From NCBI GenBank assembly GCA_037179335.1, contig JAKZHN010000044.1, forward strand, positions 186,001 to 250,000: a stretch of 64,000 bases of DNA, read 5' to 3'. This document shows, piece after piece, positions 54,493 through 64,000 of the stretch (the stretch's first letter is position 1; every line of letters begins with the position of its first letter). The translations under genes were made by a program, and so were the position numbers. This DNA is from Cyclaneusma minus. Lineage: Eukaryota; Ascomycota; Leotiomycetes; Marthamycetales; Marthamycetaceae. The notes below the pieces were generated by a model that did not search any database, was not told where the DNA came from, and saw only the letters and a list, made by a program, of their open reading frames with translations.

Positions 54493-55319
54493 CTACATGA
54501 GAACGCAGCACGAGTTCTGCTTCTTCGCTTGTGCTATTCCGAAGTCAGCGCTCACTTCGAAAATCCAAGCAAAAGGGGTCAACTCACTATAGAACATCTT
54601 GCTCTGCGCACTCAGCCCATCACTCTTCGCCACCAAGTCATCAATCTTCTCGCCTCGCTGCAACACGCTCTCAATGGTCTTGTGCAGCACAATCTTCGTC
54701 TCGTCCAGCTCCTTCTGGATCTTCATGATGCTGTCGGCCTGGTGCGGGTCCTGGTACTTCACAATGTATTCCTTCAGCTCGGGGAAGGGAAGCGTGGGGC
54801 TGGAGTTGGCCCAGGTCGAGCGTGGGTGCTTGGCCAGGAACTCGTCGACGACTTTCGAGAGCAGCTGGTGGGCGACTAGTGCTGGGTATGCGTGGTCGGA
54901 GATGATGATGCCGGCGACGCCCTCGGTGCGGCCGTAGGCGTGGAATGTGTAGTCTGCAGATTGTCAGATGAGCAGAGGCTGTATAGGAGAGCACAGTTGC
55001 ACACCTTGCTCCTCGACATCTTGTCGTTGACCGGGTTTTGTTCGTTCCGCCACCGTCTTACTGAACATGGTCATGAACTCGCCATAGCTGCGCACGTGGG
55101 GTCAGCGCAAGCCTGGCAGACGGCCCTTATATCTTGTATAGTATAGCATACTTCTGTCGAGTGAAGCGACTGTATGCGCTCAAGTCCTTCTCGGCGCAAA
55201 GCTCGTGGGCGGGCTTGGACTCGTTCTTGATGATCTGGATGATACGTCAGCGAGGGGTTCTCGGAGATAAGCGCGCTCAGGGCAGGCGGTTTGCTTACTC
55301 CAATGTAGTGGAGCTTCAT
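54493..55319 (-). CDS. YKT6: R-SNARE YKT6
   Basis: Five exons on the minus strand: 55319-55299, 55234-55152, 55087-55005, 54953-54588 and 54533-54493, giving 197 residues, the usual YKT6 length. The longin domain reads MKLHYIGIIKNESKPAHELC, YSRFTRQNYGEFMTMFSKTV, and HAYGRTEGVAGIIISDHAYP. The SNARE motif reads DSIMKIQKELDETKIVLHKT, then IESVLQRGEKIDDLV (the zero-layer Arg is in LQRGEK). There is no transmembrane helix; the protein ends QNSCCVLM, where the last Cys is a CaaX farnesylation site and the preceding one can be palmitoylated. YKT6 acts in ER-Golgi, endosomal, vacuolar and autophagosomal fusion. The start lies 266 bp from the divergent SLH1 gene. Confidence 0.95.
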
Positions 55320-55585
55320 GTTTGCGGCAGAGGAGGTTTGTATGTAGCGAATCGTAGGATCAGGAGAGTACAGCTGTTGGTGATTTAAAGGGTTGGACTC
55401 CTTTCCTAGGTAACCTGAATGCGCTCCGTCCTTTGAAACGGGCCGTGGTTCACAAGCCTTGCCGGGCCCCGTTATCGCCGATAAGACAGTCATTTGTACC
55501 CTCCCCAACTTCAACCCGCCGAAAATATTTCCTGGAACACCATTTCTGCGAACCGCCTTCTACATAAGCGTTCCGGCTTTTCAGC
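55320..55585. promoter_or_regulatory. Shared divergent promoter of YKT6 and SLH1
   Basis: 266 bp between the two start codons. No specific motif claimed. Confidence 0.5.
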
Positions 55586-58500
55586 ATGTCTCCCGCAGCC
55601 ATGGATTCCGCAGAAGCTCAATGGCTCGCTCAGCTTTCTGCCATGCGGTCAGCCCTGGCCGAGCTCAAGCTTCCCGCCACCACGAACGGCGAGTCGAAGC
55701 TCTATGGAGCCGATATTGAAGTTGATGATGACGAATTCGACTGCGAACACAGCGGAGACGATGTATGGGATTTTATCAGTGACGCCGAGGAAGATCAGTA
55801 CAGCGACGAGTCTGTTCCCGATGCCAAGGGTGCTTCTTCAAGCTATGGCTACGGACCGCAGTGGTTGAAGAGCAAATGCATAGGCTTCGCCCAACGTAGG
55901 CAGGGTCTAGCTGCTGAAGATCTCGAAGAGCAGCTCGTCGCACTTTTGGCTTCAGACAGCGTCGATGAGGAGTTACAAGCTACTTTGACCGATATTGTCG
56001 GTTTCGACGACCTGGACTTCGTCATTGAGCTGATTGCTCACCGGAAAGAGATCACCGCTCCTTCACCTTGGGGTGGAAATTCCGATGGCGTTCTTGGAAG
56101 GCTGCAAACGAAGAAACAGCGCGAAGAAGCCCTGAGACGGAGAGATTATGAGCATAAGCATGCTCCGGTTGGCCCAAGTCTTAACAGGACTGCGGCTCAG
56201 TATCCGCATGTCTACAAGGCTCACGATGCTGGAAACTCTATGACCTGGAATGGGAAGAAGTATGCTTTGCCTCAGGGCAACGAGAGGAAAGAGCATGAGG
56301 TATGGGAGCCTCCTTTCCGTCTAGACTTGGACTTCTTGCTCATACTTGATATAGAAATACACAGAAATTTCCATCCCAGCGGGTAAGGTGGGCACTCTTG
56401 GAGCTGGTCGACGCTTATTGCCCATTGCAGAGATGGATGGGCTGTGCCAGAGGACATTCAAGGGATACAAGACCCTGAATCGAATGCAGAGCTTAGTGTA
56501 TCCTGTTGCGTATCAGACTAACGAGAACATGCTCATTTGTGCTCCCACTGGTGCTGTAAGTTCAGCCCCCCAATCCAATTTTGTTCTAGATCGACTTTGA
56601 TTCAACATTTATGAGAAACACCGAGATCATGCTGACCAAAATATCAGGGTAAAACGGATGCAGCTATGTTGACTATCCTCCACGCCATTGGGCAAAATGT
56701 ATCTCCCAACCCTGCAGAGAAGCCAGACGCAAATGAATTTGCCGTCAAGACCGAGGACTTCAAAATTGTCTATGTTGCTCCTATGAAAGCCTTGGCTGCT
56801 GAAATCACAGAAAAGCTTGGTAAGAGGTTGGCATGGCTCGGAATTCAAGTTCGTGAGTTCACCGGAGACATGCAGCTCACCAAGAAAGAAATCGTGGCAA
56901 CTCAGATCATCGTTACAACCCCTGAAAAATGGGACGTTGTAACTCGCAAAGGCACGGGTGACACCGAGCTTGTTCAGAAAGTCCGCCTCCTCATTATTGA
57001 TGAAGTCCATATGCTCCACGATGAGCGCGGTGCAGTGATCGAGTCCCTTGTTGCACGGACTGAGCGACAAGTTGAAAGCACTCAATCGCTCATTCGAATT
57101 GTTGGTCTGTCTGCAACTCTGCCAAATTATGTAGATGTTGCAGACTTTCTCAAAGTCAACCGCCATGCCGGTCTCTTTTACTTCGATCAATCTTTCCGAC
57201 CAGTTCCTCTCGAGCAACACTTCATCGGAGTCAAAGGCAAGGCTGGGAGCAAGACTTCCAGAGACAACATCGATCACACTGCTTTTGAGAAAGTCCGAGA
57301 GATGCTGGAACTGGATCATCAGGTCATGGTGTTTGTCCACTCGAGAAGAGATACATACAATACGGCAAAGATGCTGTATGAGAAGGCCATGGACCAGGTC
57401 TGCACTGATCTTTTTGATCCGTCCGGCCATCCCGAGTACGATAGTGCTATGAGAGACGTGAAACAATCTAGAGGCAAGGAACTACGTGAACTAGTCTCGA
57501 AAGGAATGGGCATCCATCACGCAGGCATGGCTCGAGCTGACAGAAATATCGCCGAGAGACTATTCGCCTCGGGGGTGTTGAAAGTCCTTGTTTGTACGGC
57601 AACTCTAGCGTGGGGTGTCAATCTTCCCGCTGCAGCCGTCATCATCAAAGGCACTCAGCTGTACAGTGCCCAAGAGGGCAAATTCGTTGACCTTGGAATC
57701 CTCGACGTCCTGCAAATTTTCGGTCGTGCTGGTAGACCTCAATTCCAAGATACTGGCATTGGTATGATTTGCACAACTCAGGACAAGCTGGATCACTACC
57801 TGGCAGCTGTCACGCAGCAGCAACCGATTGAGTCAAAGTTCTCCACCAAGCTCGTGGACAACTTGAACGCTGAGATTGCACTTGGTACTGTCACGTCAAT
57901 ACCCGAGGCAGTGCAGTGGATAGGCTACTCGTACCTCTTTGTACGAATGCAACGGAACCCGATTACATACGGTATCGACTGGGCGGAATTCGAGAATGAC
58001 CCGACGCTCGTGCAAAGACGTCGGCTGCTTGCTATTCAAGCGGCCAGGACTCTGCAACAGTGTCAGATGATCATTTTCAACGAGGAGACCGAAGAACTAC
58101 GCAGCAAGGATGTTGGCCGAATCGCAAGCCAGTATTACATTCTCCACACTAGTATTCAGGTGTTCAACTCGATGATGAAGCCGCATTCCACGGAAGCTGA
58201 CGTGCTGAATATGATCGCTATGAGTGGAGAATTCGACAACATCCAGTCTAGAGACAATGAGGCAAAGGAACTGCTCAAGCTGAAAGATGAGACTATTCCA
58301 TGCGATGTTGGTGGGGGGATCGATACTGCCCATGCCAAGACAAATATTCTACTCCAGGGATACATCTGTCGAGCGCGGGTGGAAGACTTTGCTCTTCAGA
58401 ATGATCTCAACTATGTCTCGCAACAGGCAGGTCGAATATGTCGAGCTCTGTTTATGATTGCCCTGAACAGAGGCTGGGGTTACCAATGTCTAGTTCTTCT

Positions 58501-61500
58501 CACCATGTGCAAGTCGATCGAGAAACAGATCTGGCCCTTCCAACATCCCTTACGTCAATTCGACTTGCCTGCAACCATCCTCAAGAATTTGGAGCAGAAA
58601 GAATCTGCTGCGGCTGTCGAATCACTGAGGGATATGGAACCTGCCGAAATCGGGGCCTTAGTACATAATCACGGCATGGGAAGGACGATATCAAAGATTC
58701 TGGACAATTTCCCTACACTCACGGTCGAAGCTGAGATTGCTCCACTCAACCGCGATGTTCTCAGGATCCGACTGTTCGTGACCCCTGACTTCCGATGGAA
58801 CGACAAGTATAATGGCACTTCCGAGTCGTACTGGATCTGGGTCGAGCACTCCGAAACATCTGAGATCTACCATCATGAATTCTTCCTGTTGAACCGAAAG
58901 AAGCTTTATGATGATCATGAGCTCAATTTCACCATTCCTTTGTCAGATCCATTCCCTTCTCAGATCTACGTAAGAGCAGTTTCTGATCGGTGGCTTGGGG
59001 CCGAGACTGTCACTCCAGTCTCTTTCCAGCATTTGATCCGTCCTGATACTGAGAGCAAGTACACTGATCTGTTAAATCTCCAACCTCTACCTATTACTGC
59101 CCTGAAGAACCCCGCACTGGAAGCTATCTACGGACAGCGTTTCCAATACTTCAACCCGATGCAAACGCAAATCTTCCACACGCTCTACCACACATCAGCC
59201 AATGTTCTTCTCGGATCACCGACTGGTAGCGGTAAGACGATAGCCTCGGAACTGGCCATGTGGTGGGCATTCCGCGAGAAGCCCGGATCCAAAGTCGTCT
59301 ACATTGCGCCTATGAAGGCTCTCGTACGCGAGCGAGTCCAAGATTGGGGAAAACGTCTGACCCGCCAGATGGGTCTGAAGCTCGTTGAATTGACCGGTGA
59401 CAATACTCCCGACACACGCACCATCCGCGACGCAGACATCATCATCACGACCCCTGAGAAATGGGACGGTATTTCTCGTAGCTGGCAAACCAGGGGCTAT
59501 GTCCGACAAGTCAGCCTTGTCATCATCGACGAAATCCACCTTCTCGGTGGCGACCGTGGTCCCATTCTTGAGATTATCGTATCGCGTATGAACTACATTG
59601 CTGCACAGTCCAAGAGTTCGATCCGTCTTGTCGGCATGTCGACAGCATGTGCCAACGCCATGGATCTAGGCAACTGGCTCGGTGTCAAAGAAGGCCTGTT
59701 CAACTTCCGCCACTCAGTCCGACCGGTGCCCCTGGAGATTTTTATCGACGGCTTTCCTGAGCAGCGCGGTTTCTGCCCTCTGATGCAGTCCATGAACAGA
59801 CCAACCTTTCTAGCCATCAAAACACATTCTCCTGACAAGCCGGTCATTGTATTTGTAGCTTCGCGTCGACAGACTCGTCTGACTGCCAAAGACCTTATTA
59901 ATCTCTGTGGCATGGAGGACAATCCTCGACGATTTGTCAAGATGTCTGAAGACGACTTGCAGCTCAATCTGGCTCGGGTCAAAGATGATGCATTGAAAGA
60001 GGCGCTGAGTTTCGGCATTGGCCTGCATCATGCTGGTCTTGTGGAGTCAGATCGACAACTGTCCGAAGAGCTGTTTGCGAACAACAAGATCCAAATCCTT
60101 GTCGCTACCAGCACTTTGGCTTGGGGTGTCAACTTGCCCGCCCACCTGGTCGTCGTCAAAGGCACGCAATTCTTCGATGCCAAGATCGAGGGCTACAAGG
60201 ACATGGATCTCACCGACGTGTTGCAAATGCTGGGTAGAGCCGGACGACCGCAATTCGACACTTCGGGAATCGCACGTATCTTCACGCAGGATAGTAAGAA
60301 GGCGTTTTACAAGCACTTCTTGCATACAGGCTTCCCAGTCGAGTCGTCGCTGCATAATGTGTTGGACAACCATTTGGGTGCCGAGGTGTCAGCGGAGACC
60401 ATTGCCACGAAGCAGGATGCTTTGGACTATCTGACGTGGACATTCTTCTTCAGACGCCTGCACAAGAATCCGTCATACTATGGTTTGGAGATTTCGGCTG
60501 AGGAGCACAACACGATTGCGGCGCAGCAGATGGCTAACGACTACATCATTGATATGGTTGACAAGTCTCTGAACGAGCTTGCTGAGTCGGGCTGTTTAGA
60601 ACTTGATGCTAAGGGGAATGTGGATCCGACGCCGCTGGGAAAGATCATGAGTTACTACTATCTGTCTCACAGGACCATTCGCCATCTCATCAAGCATGCA
60701 AAGCAGGGTGCTACATTCGAAGATGTCCTATCCTGGATGTCCAGCGCCACCGAATACGACGAGCTGCCAGTTCGTCACAATGAAGACCTCATCAATGCCG
60801 AACTGTCAAAGAACCTCCCACTATCAGCAGACCATTTCGGCATGCCGATGTGGGATCCGCACGTCAAAGCCTTCCTACTTCTCCAAGCCCACATGTCCCG
60901 CATCGACCTACCAATTTCCGATTACGTGGGCGACCAGACCAGTGTCCTAGACCAAGCTATCCGTATCATCCAAGCTTCCATCGACGTCCTCACCGAGCTC
61001 GGCTATCTCTCCAGCTGCCTTCGGATGATCGAGCTTCTCCAATGCATCAAGTGCGCCCGCTGGTCCACCGACAACCCCTTGTCCATCTTCCCCGGCGTGG
61101 AGGCCGAGAGCACGCCGCCAAAGAACACTCCATCGACCTTGGCAGCACTTACAGCTCTTTCCTATCGCGATCTTGACTCACTCCCCAACCGGCTCCAAGT
61201 TCCTTCAGCGCGGATTGCACAGTTCCGCAAAGCCGTAAATGCACTGCCGAAGCTCAAGGTCGATGTGAAGGATATCACGGCCATGGGATTGACCGTGCAC
61301 CTGCACCGCCAGAACGCAGTCACCGAACGCGACGCACGCATCTACGCGCCGCGCTTCCCGAAACCGCAGTCTGAGGGCTGGTTTGTGCTGGTGTGCGATA
61401 TGGCGAGCGATGAGATATTGGCAATTAAGCGGGTTGGATGGGGACAGGGTGCAGGACCAGGTAGTCGGCCGAATGCGAAGAGTTTGGTGAGGTTGCCGCA

Positions 61501-61639
61501 GAGTGAGGGGGTGAGGAAGGTAGATGTGTTGGTTGTTAGTGATGGGTATGTGGGGTTGAGGTATGAGGTGAGGGGGGTGGAGGTGCCGGGGGTGCCGATG
61601 GTGGATGATGATTTGGGGAAGGGGAAGGGGAAGGCCTGA
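55586..61639 (+). CDS. SLH1: Ski2-like RNA helicase SLH1 (ASCC3 / RQT complex)
   Basis: Three exons (55586-56299, 56355-56555, 56648-61639), phase 0, encode 1968 residues; a second Met at residue 6 is possible. Two helicase cassettes are seen, each followed by Sec63-type regions. Cassette 1: APTGAGKT (~301-308, split by intron 2), DEVH (423-426), SATLPN. Cassette 2: GSPTGSGKT (~1161-1169), DEIH (1266-1269), VGMSTACANAMDLGNWLG. Brr2 has the same two-cassette plan, but the N-terminus (acidic EVDDDEFDCEHSGDDVWDFI, then DLDFVIELIAHRKEI) is the Slh1/ASCC3 type. Slh1 is the motor of the ribosome-quality-control trigger complex that splits collided ribosomes. The last ~40 residues are Gly/Val/Lys-rich. 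Confidence 0.93.
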
Positions 61640-63209
61640 GGTGATGAGGGATGAGGTCCAAATGGATCGAATACCACTAGCGCCCCCAACACAGGAATCC
61701 CAAATTCTCGTCTAGGTGTGAACATTGTCGATTCTGACTACGAAACGTTGGTGAATGGCTGTTTTCTTCATGCTAGAGGGCTCTTCAAGAGCGTTCTACT
61801 TCTCTAAAGAGGCTCTGGCTAGGCTGTTAGTCACCCCTCGTTAATCATTGGCACTTCTGACCCTTGATCACTAATTTGTCCTCTTTGAGTTTGGCGCTCT
61901 TCAAACCCACGGGCTAACAATTTTTCACGAGGGATACCAGTCCACCAAATATGTCTAGATATTGAAGTAGTAGGGCTAGTGTCTATGCTAAATGCTTTAT
62001 ACTTTTTCCAAATGTTTGACTTATTCTAGAGTTCCTGTGCTGTTTCTGATTCGAATTCTTTTCGTGCTGTTTTCTGTGCCTTTGTAGTGTTCTTTGAATC
62101 TCGATTTTAAAGCAAGCTCGGAGTTTGCGAAGACTTTGACTACTAGCCAGCGGCGCAGCATTTTTCTTTGATTCTTTCATGTCAATCTGCTCTTCACGTG
62201 CGATATAGAAGAGAAGAAAAAACAGTTTTGGTGGGTGCAACCCTTTAAACTTCAGCAGCTTGAAGCCCTTCTCATGTGCCTGACCATCTGTAGTTCTCCT
62301 TTTTCCTTTCTCGAAATAGAAAGATGGTGAAGAAGGGTCCTAACTGTTGTTGAGCCGCTAGCTACGTAAGAGCAAGATAATATACAAGGGAGGTAGGAGG
62401 GTAGAAACAAGTACCTGACAGCTTCGAAATCGAGTTTTAGAGTGCAACTCCCCTTGCTTCGATCCGAGGAGCTTTGGACCACAGCCACGAGCCGTCACGT
62501 GACTCTCAGACATAAAATCATACCATCTTTATCTTCCGAGGGAAAGAAAGGAGGGGCGTGTAATGGTCAAGATACCGGATTTCTCACTGCTATTCCTGGA
62601 TATTTGGAGCTGCTGTTCTGTCCAACCTTTGTTCTTTCTTCTTCGAAGCCTACACAAAGTGACTTGAAATCTGCCCTTTGACTGGTTGGCATTGTCCTAC
62701 TGAACAGTGTTGGAACACATCAAAATGGTGCATTCTACTGAACAAAGGGAAACAAATACAATCCTCACTCTTTTGCTGTTGGAAACAACCCTATTCATCC
62801 CGCTAAACAATGTCGGCACAAGCCACGAAGGAAACGCTGTTCATAGTTTCTCAGTCTCTGGCTGTTGGGAAACAACGCTATTAATAGAATCATCGCGATG
62901 AACACTATTAAAACACGCCAAAACGATATGTTGGACAGATTCGTATCAGCCCTGAGCGTAATACCAAGATGTAATACTTCAAGGGAAGGTTGCCCCGTTG
63001 TGAATCTACATTAACATAACATTCTCCCATTCAATCCATCCTCAAATCCAATCCATCCTCAAATCCAATCCATCCTCAAATCCAATCCATCCTCAAATCC
63101 AATCCATCCTCAAATCCAATCCATCCTCCGGTCCAATCCAATCCCCCTTCAACCCAACAACATCCATCTTTTCACGAATAAAATCAGCAAAGTTTCCAGA
63201 ATATCCAAC
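61640..63209. other. 1.6-kb spacer with a 17-bp tandem repeat
   Basis: 3' flank of SLH1 and the amidoligase upstream region. Tandem repeats at 63033-63134, and a near-duplicate of about 24 bp (GCTGTTGGAAACAACCCTAT at 62775, GCTGTTGGGAAACAACGCTA at 62861). No gene recognised. Confidence 0.45.
63033..63134. repeat. 17-bp tandem repeat, 5 perfect copies and 1 variant
   Basis: The unit AATCCATCCTCAAATCC repeats at 63033-63117 without change, then once more as AATCCATCCTCCGGTCC. No spacers, so it is a minisatellite and not a CRISPR array. It ends 75 bp before the amidoligase start codon. Confidence 0.9.
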
Positions 63210-64000
63210 ATGTTTCCAGTAACTAAAAGACAACAGGGCGCCCTTCCGCTTCTGGCCCAAGGCGGCCAGGCCTTTGAAATCATTCCGGAAATCACGTTCG
63301 GCGTCGAGATCGAGCTGCTCATTCGATCAGAATTTCCTGGCTCAGGTAAGCCAGACTTCTTTAGACATGCGCCCGGACCTGCCATAAGGAACTACAATGA
63401 CATCCAGCCCGGCGACGGCAGATTCCAGCATGATAAACAAGCCGTCTACGCCAAAGTAGCTTTGGCTCTGCGAGAAGCTGGATTGGATGCTAAGCCAGAA
63501 TGTGCGACTGAGCCTAGCTTCGAAGGTTTCACAAACGACTATGAATGGAATGATGGTGTACAGAGTTATCAGCAATGGTGGATTACCGAAGATGTAAGTA
63601 TCGTTCAGCCCCAGGACGCTAACCACTACTGGTGGCAGATCGAAGTTGTCTCTCCTGCCTATACTTTCACTAGAGCCAATCTACAGGAAGTCCAGACAGC
63701 AATTGAGCAACTCCGTTCAAGGTTCACTGTCATAACCAACAGGTCTTGTGGCATCCACGTCCATGTCGGCCATAAGGATCAGGGCTTCAGACTGGAATCC
63801 CTAAAGTCCCTATTCCAGTTCTTCGTTGCCTTTGAACCTCAGTTGGATCTTCTGCACCCAAGGCATCGGCGAGATCCCTTCCACTTTTGGGCAGGGCCAC
63901 TGCGCTACCAAACAATGATAGCTTCCCAGTACAACGTAAGCAACAGACTGGATTGGCAACCTGTAGATGTACCATTTGCGCTGAACCAAATTCAAGGACT
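63210..64000 (+). CDS. Amidoligase-family protein (3' partial)
   Basis: A frame from the ATG at 63210 is open to the end of the window (263 codons), so the gene continues outside. The start MFPVTKRQQGALPLLAQGGQ leads into ITFGVEIELLIRS, the Glu-containing first motif of the putative amidoligase family (ATP-grasp-like COOH-NH2 ligases related to glutamine synthetase). Further conserved pieces are QIEVVSPAYTF (usual form VEIVSP) and NRSCGIHVHVGH, the metal/ATP-site His pair. Such proteins are expanded in some filamentous fungi and have no settled function; peptide or polyamine ligation is proposed for the family. A 45-nt in-frame stretch at 63594-63638 has intron-like ends but reads as normal protein, so it is kept as coding. 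Confidence 0.8.
   Translation, partial: MFPVTKRQQGALPLLAQGGQAFEIIPEITFGVEIELLIRSEFPGSGKPDFFRHAPGPAIRNYNDIQPGDGRFQHDKQAVYAKVALALREAGLDAKPECATEPSFEGFTNDYEWNDGVQSYQQWWITEDVSIVQPQDANHYWWQIEVVSPAYTFTRANLQEVQTAIEQLRSRFTVITNRSCGIHVHVGHKDQGFRLESLKSLFQFFVAFEPQLDLLHPRHRRDPFHFWAGPLRYQTMIASQYNVSNRLDWQPVDVPFALNQIQG

Noticed and set aside
63033..63134. CRISPR-like regular repeats
   Set aside because: The copies are directly adjacent without spacers and the genome is eukaryotic; it is a minisatellite.
63594..63638. 45-nt intron-like stretch in the amidoligase gene (GTAAGT ... CAG with a CTAAC)
   Set aside because: Its length is a multiple of three and the translated residues fit between the conserved flanks, so it was kept as coding; RNA data could reverse this.

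Overview
The window is nuclear DNA of a filamentous ascomycete, most likely a Dothideomycete. This rests on short GT-AG introns (about 45-95 nt, many with a CTAAC/CTGAC-like branch site), compact genes on both strands, Pezizomycotina-type MIC12, MED1, Zn2Cys6, MFS and SNF1 proteins, and intergenic spacers carrying decayed small DNA transposons. The species call is inference. No rRNA, tRNA or CRISPR array was found by eye.

Layout. 0-10 kb: a 5'-truncated hormone-sensitive-lipase-like hydrolase, a broken hypothetical gene, ERG1 (squalene epoxidase) and ALG5 (dolichyl-phosphate glucosyltransferase), then a MITE with target-site duplication. 10-26 kb: MIC12 (MICOS subunit with a LEA-like tail), glutamine synthetase, a conserved fungal protein, SNF1 kinase and Mediator subunit MED1, with TA-flanked MITEs between them. 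26-43.7 kb: a RING protein, a TatD nuclease, a WW-like protein, decayed fragments resembling CSC1/DUF221 channels, then a 2-hydroxyacid dehydrogenase, a Zn2Cys6 regulator and a divergent MFS sugar transporter, which may form a small catabolic unit. 43.7-64 kb: MLH3, eIF3f, TAF13 (apparently with an N-terminal C2H2 finger), a cytochrome b2-type lactate dehydrogenase ending in a possible PTS1, YKT6, the ribosome-quality-control helicase SLH1, and a 3'-truncated amidoligase.

Most genes are unrelated housekeeping functions, often in divergent pairs sharing a spacer (MLH3/eIF3f, YKT6/SLH1, Zn2Cys6/MFS). The accessory signal lies in the spacers. It consists of a TA-flanked MITE family sharing the 'GTCGTCCCACTGTA' end, an 8-bp-TSD MITE family, a dispersed degenerate repeat with a ~19-bp period built on a GGAATATTCC-like palindrome, an 81-bp inverted repeat in the regulator/transporter promoter, and at least three CSC1-like gene relics. 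Exon boundaries were read by hand from splice signals, phase and protein-family expectation.
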